22,060 bases of DNA from JBHENC01 sp051000345 (GCA_051000345.1 JBPCOJ010000091.1:1-22060); one strand, 5' to 3'; shown: positions 7,521-15,732, numbered from the stretch's first letter. Made by a program: numbers and translations. The notes: generated by a model not told the origin, from the letters alone.

Positions 7521-7555
7521 GTTCGACGTATAATGACACTTGTTAAAGCTATTTT

Positions 7556-8719
7556 ATGATCGAATCGCTTTCTAAAATCCCGAACGGCGTCAGGTATCAC
7601 TTCGGCACAGAGGCGCGTTTGCGTCGCCGTATCGAAGACGCGGCGATGGCTGTGTTCGACGGCTGGTCGTATGAAGAAATCTCTACGCCCGCCGTCGATT
7701 ATTACGCCTTATTTGAACGCGGCATGGGCGCGCCGGAAGCAAGCCGCGCATTTCGTTTTACAGATACTGACGGCCTTTTGCTTGCGCTTCGCCCGGACGT
7801 GACTTCATCGGTTGCGCGCTGTGCCGCGACGCTCTTTGCAGACCGCGCGCGTCCGCTGCGCTTGTGTTATACCGCCAGCGTGTTTCGCCAGACCACGCGC
7901 TCGCACGCCGAAGCGCGCCGCGAATCGACGCAACTCGGCTGCGAACTAATCGGCGCAAACTCCCTCGAAGCCGATCTGGAAATGCTGCTCATCGCCGCCG
8001 AAGTTTTAGAGAAACTCAATCTCGTAGAGCATTGCTGTATTACCTTGAGCAGCGTCGAGATATTCAACGGCATCGCGGAAAATCTCGCGCTGGATGATGC
8101 GGCGCGCGAAACGATGCGGCAATTAATAGACTTGAAGGATGCCGCCGGACTCGCAAGCTTTCTCGCGCAATACGCGCCCGATGAAGCCGAACGCTTTGCG
8201 CGATTGACGCGTCTCTCCGGCAAGCAATCGGTATTGGATGAAGCGCGCCGCGTCATCACCAACAAACGCTCGGTTGCCGCCCTCGACAGGCTCGAAGAAT
8301 TGTGGCGCGTCATCGAATCGCTCGATCAAACAAAACGGTTCGAGATTGATCTGGGCGACGTGTCCGGCCTCGATTACTACACGGGATTGATTTTTAAGAT
8401 TTATGTGGCGGGCGCGGGCGCGCGTGTCGGGCGCGGCGGGCGTTACGATAATCTGACGGAAAATTTCGGACGCCGCGAACCCGCGACAGGCTTTGTGCTG
8501 GAACTCGACGGCATCACCGATGCGCTGGCTCGTCGCGCGGGCGGCGATTCACTATTCAGGGAAAATACAAACGTTGATAGTCAAAGCGGCGCGCCTATCG
8601 AAGCGCCAAACGCAACACAGCTTTTCCTCGAAGCGCGCCAAAAACGCGCAGGTGGGGAACGTGTTTTACTTAGCGGAAAGAGTGAGGAGTCAGGAGTCAG
8701 AAGTCAGAAGTCAGAATGA
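7556..8719 (+). CDS. hisZ: ATP phosphoribosyltransferase regulatory subunit HisZ
   Basis: A 387-residue HisRS-like protein that, with the short HisG, forms the allosteric enzyme for the first step of histidine synthesis. It keeps the class II synthetase core: RPDVTSSVAR (79-88), the motif-2 region LCYTASVFRQ (103-112), LDYYTGLIFKIY (272-283) and GRGGRYDN (292-299). It lacks the anticodon-binding domain, so it is HisZ rather than HisS. It starts at ATG 7556 without a clear ribosome binding site. The last dozen residues (from about 376, SEESGVRSQKSE) are encoded by tandem GAGTCAG/AAGTCAG heptads of an inserted repeat, so the native C-terminus has been replaced or truncated just after EARQKRAGGERVLLSG. 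Confidence 0.92.
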   Translation: MIESLSKIPNGVRYHFGTEARLRRRIEDAAMAVFDGWSYEEISTPAVDYYALFERGMGAPEASRAFRFTDTDGLLLALRPDVTSSVARCAATLFADRARPLRLCYTASVFRQTTRSHAEARRESTQLGCELIGANSLEADLEMLLIAAEVLEKLNLVEHCCITLSSVEIFNGIAENLALDDAARETMRQLIDLKDAAGLASFLAQYAPDEAERFARLTRLSGKQSVLDEARRVITNKRSVAALDRLEELWRVIESLDQTKRFEIDLGDVSGLDYYTGLIFKIYVAGAGARVGRGGRYDNLTENFGRREPATGFVLELDGITDALARRAGGDSLFRENTNVDSQSGAPIEAPNATQLFLEARQKRAGGERVLLSGKSEESGVRSQKSE

Positions 8720-8840
8720 AGCAAAATACATGCGACTCTTTGCCGCGAAACATAACACTCAGCAACGCGACAATTTTAGGCGAACGAGTACGCGCGCATT
8801 CTTGTTGTTCTTACTCTGTTTCCTGACTTCTGATTCCTGA
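8680..8840. repeat. heptanucleotide repeat element with inverted termini
   Basis: Five tandem 7-mers (GAGTGAG, GAGTCAG twice, AAGTCAG twice) fill 8680-8714. About 105 nt later, 8820-8840 holds inverted copies (CTGACTT, CTGATTC, CTGA). The unit occupies the hisZ-hisG junction, supplies the hisZ stop codon, and creates the only long gap inside the operon. It looks like a non-autonomous mobile repeat or a short-tandem repeat family. Confidence 0.75.
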
Positions 8841-8855
8841 ATACGAGTCTTAATT

Positions 8856-9500
8856 ATGCTTGACCAACTGACCATTGCGATTGCCAAAGGCCGTATGCAG
8901 GATGATGCGTTTCGTTTGCTGCGACACGCGGGCATAGTGGTGAACGAAGAGGCGTTGCGTTCGCGGCGTTTGGCGATTGAAGACGAGAGCGGGCGTTATC
9001 GTTTCGTGTTCGTCAAGCCTGCGGACGTGCCTGTTTACGTCGAACACGGCATCGCCGATTGCGGCATCGTCGGGCGCGACGTGCTGCTCGAATCCGAAGC
9101 CGATTTACTGCAACCGCTCGATCTGAAAATCGGATTCTGCCGCATCGCGCTGGCGGCGGGCGAAGGCAAGTTGACGAATAGTTTCGGCGCGCTTCGCGTT
9201 GCGACGAAATATCCGCGCGTGACCGCAATGCACTTCGGAGCGCGCGGCGTCCCAGTCGAAATTATAGAGTTGTCGGGTTCCGTCGAACTCGCCGCCGTGC
9301 TCGGCTTGAGCGATTGCATCGTTGACGTAGTCGAGACGGGGCGCACGCTCGCCGAAAACGGTTTGAAGGTCATCGAAGAAATCGCCGCATCGACGGGGCG
9401 GCTCGTCGTGAATCGCGCGAGTTATCAATTAAAGGCGGCGGCGGTTGCCGGACTCGTCAACGCGCTTAATGAAGCAGTGAACAAAGAGACAACAGCGTGA
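8856..9500 (+). CDS. hisG: ATP phosphoribosyltransferase catalytic subunit, short form
   Basis: A 214-residue enzyme joining ATP and PRPP to give phosphoribosyl-ATP. It starts LTIAIAKGRMQDDAF (5-19), has ADCGIVGRDVL (67-77), and the PRPP-binding loop DCIVDVVETGRTLAENGL (153-170). It ends without the roughly 80-residue C-terminal ACT-like domain of the long form, so it needs HisZ, which is encoded directly upstream. ATG at 8856 lies just after the repeat element. The stop overlaps the hisD GTG by 4 nt, implying translational coupling. Confidence 0.95.
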   Translation: MLDQLTIAIAKGRMQDDAFRLLRHAGIVVNEEALRSRRLAIEDESGRYRFVFVKPADVPVYVEHGIADCGIVGRDVLLESEADLLQPLDLKIGFCRIALAAGEGKLTNSFGALRVATKYPRVTAMHFGARGVPVEIIELSGSVELAAVLGLSDCIVDVVETGRTLAENGLKVIEEIAASTGRLVVNRASYQLKAAAVAGLVNALNEAVNKETTA

Positions 9501-10798
9501 TCGAAATCATTCACAGTTCAGAAATCGAGCGTCGCCGTGAAAAATTGCGGCGTATCAGTAGCCGCAACGTCGCGTTTGAAATCGGATTGCTCGCGGACGT
9601 GACGAAGATCATCGAAGACGTGCGCGGGCGCGGCGATGCGGCGCTCATTGAATACACGCGACGCTTTGACGGCGTTTCGCTTCAGCCCGAAGAATTGCGC
9701 GTGACGGAAGATGTCTTGCGCCGCTCCGCCGAACGCGTTGACGCGCCTGTGCTCGAAGCCTTGCGCGAGGCAATAAGGAGAGTGCGCGCGTTTCACGAAC
9801 ACGAACGCACGGAGACTTGGGAGATGCGCAGCGAGCGCGGCGTGCGTCTGGGGCAACGCATTACGCCCATTGAGCGCGCAGGATTGTATGTGCCGGGCGG
9901 CACGGCGAGCTATCCTTCGTCCGTGATTATGAACGTCGTGCCAGCGCAGGTTGCAGGCGTTCCGCGTCTCATCGTCACGACGCCGCCGCGCTCCCTCGCG
10001 GAAACTCCGGCAGTCGCCGCCGCGTTGCTCGAACTAAATGTAACGGAGATTTATCAGGTCGGCGGCGCGCAGGCCGTTGCCGCGCTCGCCTACGGAACGC
10101 AAACGATTCCGCGCGTCGATAAGATTACGGGGCCGGGCAACAAATATGTCGCGGCGGCGAAGAAATTGGTCTTCGGCGCAGTCGGCATCGATTCGATTGC
10201 GGGGCCTTCTGAAATCGTCATCATCGCGGACGAAACGGCGCGCGCAGCATTCGTCGCGGCGGATTTGCTTGCGCAGGCAGAGCACGACGAAGACGCTTCC
10301 GCCGTGCTGATTACGACAAGCGACGAACTCGCGCGCGAAGTTGCCGTAGAAGTTGCGAAACAAACAGAGAGCCTTTCGCGCCGCCGGATCATCGAGCGTT
10401 CACTTCAGCGACACGGCGCAATTATCGTCGTCGATGACATGCGGGAAGCGTGCGAGTTTGTGAACGAGTTAGCGCCGGAGCATCTGGAAATCGTGACGCG
10501 CGACGATGACGCGGTGGCGGCAAACATCAAACATGCCGGAGCGATATTTTTCGGCGCGCACACGCCTGAAGCTGTCGGCGATTATTTTGCCGGGCCGAAT
10601 CACGTTTTGCCGACGGGCGCATCCGCGCGTTTCTCTTCCGCGCTCGGCGTAAATGACTTCGTGCGCCGCACAAGTATCCTTCGTTACTCGCGCGAGGAAA
10701 TGCGAGAGACCGCACAGATGATCGCCGCACTCGCGCACGCCGAAGGTTTAGACGCGCACGCACGCTCGGCATTGATTCGTATTGAAGCAGAAGAGTAG
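9497..10798 (+). CDS. hisD: histidinol dehydrogenase
   Basis: A 433-residue zinc enzyme that oxidises histidinol to histidine with two NAD+ in the last steps. It shows YVPGGTASYPSSVIMNVVPA (131-150), GGAQAVAALAYGT (189-201), the signature ITGPGNKYVAAAKKLVFG (210-227) and IDSIAGPSEIVIIAD (231-245). The expected metal ligands are Gln260 and His263 (AQAEHDE), Asp362 (VGDYFAGPNH) and His421. The catalytic Glu/His pair is in LAPEHLEIV (328-329). It starts with GTG at 9497, overlapping hisG. It is full length with no oddities. Confidence 0.97.
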   Translation: MIEIIHSSEIERRREKLRRISSRNVAFEIGLLADVTKIIEDVRGRGDAALIEYTRRFDGVSLQPEELRVTEDVLRRSAERVDAPVLEALREAIRRVRAFHEHERTETWEMRSERGVRLGQRITPIERAGLYVPGGTASYPSSVIMNVVPAQVAGVPRLIVTTPPRSLAETPAVAAALLELNVTEIYQVGGAQAVAALAYGTQTIPRVDKITGPGNKYVAAAKKLVFGAVGIDSIAGPSEIVIIADETARAAFVAADLLAQAEHDEDASAVLITTSDELAREVAVEVAKQTESLSRRRIIERSLQRHGAIIVVDDMREACEFVNELAPEHLEIVTRDDDAVAANIKHAGAIFFGAHTPEAVGDYFAGPNHVLPTGASARFSSALGVNDFVRRTSILRYSREEMRETAQMIAALAHAEGLDAHARSALIRIEAEE

Positions 10799-10825
10799 TT
10801 GCCGTTTAGATGAATCTCGATTCAG

Positions 10826-11911
10826 ATGAAAAAATTTCTCGATACCATTATTAAACCGCCCGTGCGTGAGCTTCGCGCGTACACGCTTTCGCCGGATCGC
10901 GCGGCGGTGAAGATTAATCAGAATGAGAATCCTTGGGATGCTCCGCAGGCGCTCAAGGAAGAGAGTTTGCGGCGCTTGCGTGCGCGCGAGTGGTCGCGTT
11001 ACCCGGATTTCGTTCCGCAGAGCTTGCATGAAAGACTCGCGGGCTTTGCGAATTGGACGCCGGACGGCGTGATCGCGGGAAACGGCTCGAACGAATTGAT
11101 TCAGGCGCTTTTGATGGTAACAATCGGCGAAGGACGGCGCGTGCTGATTTCGGAGCCGACGTTTGCGCTTTACAGGCAAGTTGCGACGGTGCTCGGCGGA
11201 GAAGTGATAAGCGTGCCACTGACCTCTGCGTTGACGTATGACACGGGCGCGTTGCTTCAAGCAATCGAGCGCGATAAGCCGGACGTAACGATTATTTGTT
11301 CGCCGAATAATCCGACAGGCTCTGTGATGAGCGATGATGAGTTGAAGCGCCTTCTCGAAGCGACGAATGGGATTATCGCGGTGGACGAAGCTTATTTCGA
11401 GTTTGCGGGACACACGGTTGCGCCTTTGCTTGAAGCGCACAAAAATCTCGTCGTGTTTCGCACGTTCTCGAAAGCGATGGCGATGGCGGCCTTGCGCGTC
11501 GGGTATCTTTTGGCCGCGCCGGAACTCGCGCGCGAAATCGGCAAAGCCGTGCTGCCTTATAATCTCAACGCCGTCTCGCAAACAATCGCCGAAACAGCCG
11601 TCGAGATGTACGACGAAACGCTTGCACCGCTCGTCAAAAAAATCATCCATGAGCGCGCAAGGCTTTTGGTAGAACTCGGAAACATCGACGGATTAACAGT
11701 CGTGCCGTCGCAGGCAAACTTTATGCTGCTGCGTTTCTCAAATGCAGAGCCGCGACGCGTCTTCAAAGAACTTTTGCAGCGCGACATACTCGTGCGCGAC
11801 GTGAGCAGTTATCCGATGCTGGGTGATTGCCTGCGCGTGAGCGTCGGCACGCCAAAAGAAAACGATACACTGCTCGCGGCGCTGCGAGAAATCGTCAGGG
11901 AGTCGAAATGA
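10826..11911 (+). CDS. hisC: histidinol-phosphate aminotransferase
   Basis: A 361-residue PLP-dependent class I/II aminotransferase converting imidazole-acetol phosphate to histidinol phosphate with glutamate. Visible features are KINQNENPWD (29-38), GNGSNELI (85-92), SPNNPTGSVMSD (159-170), AVDEAY (185-190) and the PLP lysine in RTFSKAMAMAALRVGY (Lys216), with the phosphate-binding Arg224. It starts at ATG 10826, 27 nt after hisD, the widest non-overlapping gap in the operon apart from the hisZ-hisG repeat and the hisH-hisF junction. Its stop overlaps hisB by ATGA. Confidence 0.96.
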   Translation: MKKFLDTIIKPPVRELRAYTLSPDRAAVKINQNENPWDAPQALKEESLRRLRAREWSRYPDFVPQSLHERLAGFANWTPDGVIAGNGSNELIQALLMVTIGEGRRVLISEPTFALYRQVATVLGGEVISVPLTSALTYDTGALLQAIERDKPDVTIICSPNNPTGSVMSDDELKRLLEATNGIIAVDEAYFEFAGHTVAPLLEAHKNLVVFRTFSKAMAMAALRVGYLLAAPELAREIGKAVLPYNLNAVSQTIAETAVEMYDETLAPLVKKIIHERARLLVELGNIDGLTVVPSQANFMLLRFSNAEPRRVFKELLQRDILVRDVSSYPMLGDCLRVSVGTPKENDTLLAALREIVRESK

Positions 11912-12516
11912 ATACTCAATTGCAAACACAACGGCGCGCGGCTGAAGTCGAACGCAAAACAAAGGAAACGGAAGTCCGCGTCACGCTTAACCTCGATGGC
12001 AGCGGGCAGGCGCAGATAAATACGGGCGTCGCGTTTCTCGATCACATGCTGGAGCTTTTCACGCGGCACGGTTTGTTCGATCTGGAGATAACGTGTCGCG
12101 GCGATTTGCATATAGACGACCATCATTCAGTCGAAGATGTCGGCATCACACTCGGTCAAGCATTCGCGCAGGCTCTCGGCGACAAGGCGGGCGTTGCGCG
12201 TTACGGCGCGGCGTATGTGCCGATGGACGAAGCGTTGTGCCGCGCGTGCGTCGATCTGTCAGGGCGCTTCTATCTTGTTTATGAAGTGGAAACAGAGCGG
12301 CATACAGTCGGAAATTTCTCCGTCGAGTTAGCAGAACATTTCTGGCGCTCGCTCGCTGAAAATTTGCGTTGCAATCTGCACATAGATTCTCTGCGCGGGC
12401 GCAACACGCATCATATTCTCGAAGCCACGTTCAAGGCGACGGCGCGCGCTTTGCGTGAAGCTTGTGCGCGTGATCCACGTGTCGAAGGCGTCTTGAGCAC
12501 GAAGGGAGCGTTATAA
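11908..12516 (+). CDS. hisB: imidazoleglycerol-phosphate dehydratase
   Basis: A 202-residue manganese enzyme, monofunctional: it lacks the N-terminal HAD phosphatase of the enterobacterial fusion, a role that hisN can take. Metal-binding His motifs are FLDHMLELFTRHG (43-55), HIDDHHSVEDVGI (68-80), LAEHFWRS (141-148) and GRNTHHILEATFKA (164-177). ATG at 11908 overlaps the hisC stop by 4 nt and is the proper start, since the open frame upstream to 11827 lies within hisC. The next gene, hisH, begins 5 nt after its stop. Confidence 0.96.
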   Translation: MNTQLQTQRRAAEVERKTKETEVRVTLNLDGSGQAQINTGVAFLDHMLELFTRHGLFDLEITCRGDLHIDDHHSVEDVGITLGQAFAQALGDKAGVARYGAAYVPMDEALCRACVDLSGRFYLVYEVETERHTVGNFSVELAEHFWRSLAENLRCNLHIDSLRGRNTHHILEATFKATARALREACARDPRVEGVLSTKGAL

Positions 12517-12521
12517 ATTTC

Positions 12522-13409
12522 GTGGCTGCTAGTGACGCTCCGCGCGTGGCGATTATCGATTACGGCGTCGGCAATCTGCGCTCCGTCGAAAAGGCTTTCG
12601 CGGCGATGAATTGCGAGGCTGTTGTGAGCGGCGACGAACAGGTGCTGCTCGCCGCCGAACGATTAGTGCTGCCCGGCGTCGGCGCATTTGCGGCCTGCAT
12701 GAACGCGCTCAAGGAACGCGGCTTCGATGAGCTTGTGCGCGAGCGCGTGAGCACAGGCGCGCCGCTCTTAGGCGTGTGCGTCGGAATGCAAATGCTGTTC
12801 GAGGAATCGGAAGAGTTCGGGCAAAGCGATGGGTTAGGATTGCTGCGCGGACGCGTGCGCCGCTTCACGAACGAACTTTTAGTGCCGCAGATGGGCTGGA
12901 ATCAAGTGCGAAAAACGAGCGCGCATCCGTTGCTCGAAACCATCGACGATAAAACTTTTTTCTACTTCGTTCACTCTTTCTATTGCGATGCAGCGGACGC
13001 CGAAGATGTCATCGGCGAAACCGAATACGGCGTGGCTTACAGTTCGATTGTCGCGCGCGGGAACATTTGCGGCGCACAATTTCATCCCGAAAAAAGTCAG
13101 GCGGCGGGCTTGCAGCTTCTCAAAAACTTTGCGGAATGCGACGTGAAAATTTTAAGGCAGCAGTATGCGTGTCCCTGTTGCGGTTACTTAACATTAAGCG
13201 AAAAACCGCCGGGAACTTATGATATTTGCCCGATCTGTTTTTGGGAAGATGATGACGTGCAATTTAACGATCCAAATTATGAAGGCGGCGCGAACAAAGT
13301 ATCGCTCAAGCAAGCTCAACGAAATTATGTTGACTTCGGCGCATCTGAACGCAGAGTATTACCATACGTTAGAAAGCCAAACGAATTCGATAGGCGAAGT
13401 TCAAACTGA
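12522..13409 (+). CDS. hisH: HisH glutamine amidotransferase fused to a CPCC zinc-finger-like domain
   Basis: A 295-residue protein. Residues 1-206 are HisH, the glutaminase subunit of imidazole glycerol phosphate synthase: VAIIDYGVGNLRSV (9-22), PGVGAF (51-56), the nucleophile Cys86 in LLGVCVGMQ, and the His188/Glu190 pair in QFHPEKS, ending LLKNFAEC. Residues 215-290 match the stand-alone Cys_rich_CPCC family: CPCCGYLTL (217-225), CPICFWEDD (236-244) and NDPNYEGGAN (249-258). The four or more cysteines could bind zinc. The join has no stop codon. The tail is AT-richer than the HisH part. The GTG at 12522 is used; a GTG further in (V9, 12546) is an alternative. The role of the tail is unknown. 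Confidence 0.92.
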   Translation: MAASDAPRVAIIDYGVGNLRSVEKAFAAMNCEAVVSGDEQVLLAAERLVLPGVGAFAACMNALKERGFDELVRERVSTGAPLLGVCVGMQMLFEESEEFGQSDGLGLLRGRVRRFTNELLVPQMGWNQVRKTSAHPLLETIDDKTFFYFVHSFYCDAADAEDVIGETEYGVAYSSIVARGNICGAQFHPEKSQAAGLQLLKNFAECDVKILRQQYACPCCGYLTLSEKPPGTYDICPICFWEDDDVQFNDPNYEGGANKVSLKQAQRNYVDFGASERRVLPYVRKPNEFDRRSSN

Positions 13410-13455
13410 AAGCCACGATAACGTAACCTGCGAGGCTATCCCGAAAAAACTATTG

Positions 13456-14223
13456 ATGTTAGCGAAACGTATTATTCCATGTCTCGATGTTGATCGCGGG
13501 CGCGTGGTCAAGGGCTTGCGCTTCGTGTCTTTGGTTGACGCGGGCGATCCTGTCGAGCAGGGCAGGCGGTATGATTTGGAAGGCGCGGACGAGTTGACGT
13601 TTCTGGACATCACCGCGTCGTCGGACAAACGCGCTATCGTCGCAGAGCTTGTGCGGAGAGTGGCCGACGAGGTTTTTATTCCGCTCACAGTCGGAGGCGG
13701 CATCGGCGCTGTCGAAGATGTGCGCGCGGTGTTGCGCGCGGGCGCGGATAAAGTTTCGCTGAACACGGCGGCGGTGAAGCGTCCCGAATTAATCACGGAC
13801 GGCGCGGCAGTCTTCGGCACACAGTGTATGGTTGTGGCGATTGATGCGCGGCGCAGGAATGCTTCGCGGCCTGAAGACGGTTGGGATGTGTGGACGCATG
13901 GCGGGCGCGAGAATGTCGGATGGGACGCCATCGAGTGGGCTGTGCGCGCGGAGAAACTCGGCGCGGGCGAGATACTTTTAACGAGCATGGACGCGGACGG
14001 AACAGGGGACGGCTACGATATTGAATTGACGCGCGCGGTCTCCTCTGCGGTGCGGATTCCCGTGATCGCTTCGGGCGGCGCGGGGCGGCTCGAACATTTT
14101 TATGAAGCGCTGACGGCGGGCGGAGCGAGCGCCGTGCTTGCCGCCACGCTTTTTCATTTCGGGCATTTGAAGATCGGTGAAGTCAAAGATTACTTGCGCG
14201 GGCGCGGAGTCTTGATGCGATGA
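13456..14223 (+). CDS. hisF: imidazole glycerol phosphate synthase cyclase subunit
   Basis: A 255-residue (beta/alpha)8 barrel that uses ammonia from HisH to form IGP and AICAR. It has the catalytic Asp11 in MLAKRIIPCLDV and Asp130 in VVAIDARR, plus phosphate-binding LTVGGGIG (77-84), KVSLNTAAV (99-107) and VIASGGAG (203-210). DADGTGDGYD (179-188) is near the ring-closure site. The start is ATG 13456, where the family consensus begins; the open frame back to 13219 overlaps the CPCC tail of hisH. No strong ribosome binding site is seen and the 46-nt gap to hisH is unusual for this operon. Its stop overlaps hisI by ATGA. Confidence 0.96.
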   Translation: MLAKRIIPCLDVDRGRVVKGLRFVSLVDAGDPVEQGRRYDLEGADELTFLDITASSDKRAIVAELVRRVADEVFIPLTVGGGIGAVEDVRAVLRAGADKVSLNTAAVKRPELITDGAAVFGTQCMVVAIDARRRNASRPEDGWDVWTHGGRENVGWDAIEWAVRAEKLGAGEILLTSMDADGTGDGYDIELTRAVSSAVRIPVIASGGAGRLEHFYEALTAGGASAVLAATLFHFGHLKIGEVKDYLRGRGVLMR

Positions 14224-14906
14224 TTAAAATTGAAGACGTAAAGTTTGACGAGCGCGGGCTTGTTCCGGCGATTGTGCAGGACGCAAAGACGCGCGAGGTG
14301 CTCACCCTCGCTTATATGAATGTGGAGAGTCTGGCGCGCACGCTCAACAAGCGTGAAACATGGTTCTGGTCGCGTTCGCGTGCGAGGTTGTGGCACAAGG
14401 GCTCGACTTCCGGCAACACGCAGCGCGTTTTGGACGTTCTGGTCGATTGCGATAAGGATGCGCTCGTCGTGCTGGTTGACCCGGCGGGGCCTGCCTGTCA
14501 TAGGGGCGCAACGTCGTGCTTCAACAATGAAGCAGGCGGAGCGTGGGCGGAGGAGAATACCGGCTCCGATAAAAGTGCGGATGAAGACGACGCGGCTGAT
14601 TTGGGCGCGATCCTCGATAAGCTTTACGTGTTGATTGAAAGCCGCAAACAATCGAGGCCGGAAGGCTCATACACGACGTATCTTTTCGATAAGGGTCTGG
14701 ACAAAATCTTAAAGAAAATCGGCGAAGAATCTGCGGAAACGATCATCGCGGCGAAGAACGAAGACGCGGCGGCGCTCGCCTGTGAAGCGTCCGATCTTCT
14801 TTATCACTTGATGGTGCTGATGGTCGAACGCAATGTGAAACTCGACGACGTGCGCGACGAACTTGCGCGGCGAAGCGTAAGAAGCGAAGAACGCAAAGAG
14901 CAATGA
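14220..14906 (+). CDS. hisIE: bifunctional phosphoribosyl-AMP cyclohydrolase / phosphoribosyl-ATP pyrophosphatase
   Basis: A 228-residue fusion catalysing steps 2 and 3. The HisI half (1-105) shows LTLAYMN (28-34), WFWSRSRARLWHKGSTSGN (48-66) and the zinc and metal ligands in VDCDKDA (Cys77) and PAGPACHRGATSC (Cys93, Cys100). A Glu/Asp-rich linker follows (about 105-128). The HisE half (129-215) shows RPEGSYTTYLFDKG (146-159), the MazG-like KIGEESAETIIAAKN (166-180) and EASDLLYHLMVLM (189-201). It starts with a 4-nt overlap on hisF and ends with a 4-nt overlap on the phosphatase gene. Confidence 0.96.
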   Translation: MIKIEDVKFDERGLVPAIVQDAKTREVLTLAYMNVESLARTLNKRETWFWSRSRARLWHKGSTSGNTQRVLDVLVDCDKDALVVLVDPAGPACHRGATSCFNNEAGGAWAEENTGSDKSADEDDAADLGAILDKLYVLIESRKQSRPEGSYTTYLFDKGLDKILKKIGEESAETIIAAKNEDAAALACEASDLLYHLMVLMVERNVKLDDVRDELARRSVRSEERKEQ

Positions 14907-15709
14907 ACGAACACGAAAGACACGTTGAAGAACTTTCGTCGCTGCTCGAATTTGCCGTAGAGATAGCGCGCGGCGCGGGCGACATTACCCTGCGTTACTT
15001 TCATCAGTTGACGGCGACGACGATAAACGTTAAGGCTGATGGTTCATTCGTTACGGCGGCAGACGCCGAAGCCGAAAGCTATTTGCGCGCGCGCATCGCG
15101 GAGAGATTTCCGCATGACGCGATTCTCGGCGAAGAAGAAGCGGCGCGCGAAGGCACGTCAAACCGGCGGTGGATAATTGATCCGATTGACGGCACGTATT
15201 CATTTGTTCACGGCGTGCCGCTTTACGCGGTTTTGATCGGTCTGGAAATCGAGAATGAACCAATCCTCGGCGTCATCAATCTTCCGGCGCTCGGCGAGAT
15301 TATTTATGCGGCGCGCGGGACGGGTTGTTTCTGGAACGGCGAGCGTGCGCGCGTTTCATCAACCGCGATGCTCGATGACGCATTGCTGTTATCGACGGAT
15401 TTCGGAACGTGCGCGGCACACGGCTTCGGTAAGGCTTCGGATGAATTACAATCGCGCGTGAAAGCGCGCCGGACGTGGGGCGATGCCTACGGCCACGCGC
15501 TCGTCGCAACGGGACGCGCTGACGTAATGCTAGACCCTGTGATGAACGTGTGGGACTGCGCGGCGCTCTTGCCTATCATCGAAGAAGCGGGCGGCACGTT
15601 CACGGATTGGCACGGCGCGCGAACGATTCACGGCGGCAACGCCATCTCGACAAACGGCGCGCTGCTCGGCGCGGTGATGGAAATTATTGGCGAACAGTCG
15701 TATGTGTAA
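14903..15709 (+). CDS. hisN: IMPase-family histidinol-phosphatase
   Basis: A 268-residue magnesium-dependent phosphatase of the inositol monophosphatase superfamily. The metal site is visible: ILGEEEA (Glu77), WIIDPIDGTYSF (Asp93, Asp96, Gly97, Thr98) and VWDCAALLPIIEEAGG (Asp218). Its place at the end of the operon, translationally coupled by ATGA to hisIE, and the lack of a phosphatase domain in HisB, point to HisN dephosphorylating histidinol phosphate rather than inositol phosphate. This is inference from context; the fold alone does not separate the substrates. An integron-like core site starts 5 nt after its stop. Confidence 0.9.
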   Translation: MNEHERHVEELSSLLEFAVEIARGAGDITLRYFHQLTATTINVKADGSFVTAADAEAESYLRARIAERFPHDAILGEEEAAREGTSNRRWIIDPIDGTYSFVHGVPLYAVLIGLEIENEPILGVINLPALGEIIYAARGTGCFWNGERARVSSTAMLDDALLLSTDFGTCAAHGFGKASDELQSRVKARRTWGDAYGHALVATGRADVMLDPVMNVWDCAALLPIIEEAGGTFTDWHGARTIHGGNAISTNGALLGAVMEIIGEQSYV

Positions 15710-15714
15710 AATGC

Positions 15715-15721
15715 GTTGGGC
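15715..15721 (+). other. cassette insertion core site (GTTGGGC)
   Basis: GTTGGGC fits the integron core consensus GTTRRRY. It lies 5 nt after the hisN stop and 12 nt before the next ATG. Extended to GTTGGGCGTA, it is complementary to GCGCTTAAC at 16406-16414, with G-U wobbles at the two variable positions. Confidence 0.5.
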
Positions 15722-15732
15722 GTAACAGTTGT

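Noticed and set aside
7529..7534. TATAAT just before hisZ as the main promoter
   Set aside because: No acceptable -35 at normal spacing; the sequence where it should be is the terminator stem. It might be a weak attenuator-independent start, but I could not support it.
7279..7555. T-box riboswitch upstream of his genes
   Set aside because: No T-box consensus (AGGGTGG-type) is present; the four-strand attenuator with a His-rich ORF fits instead.
10748..11650. 300-codon open frame on the minus strand
   Set aside because: It lies antisense to hisC, whose PLP and substrate motifs are unmistakable.
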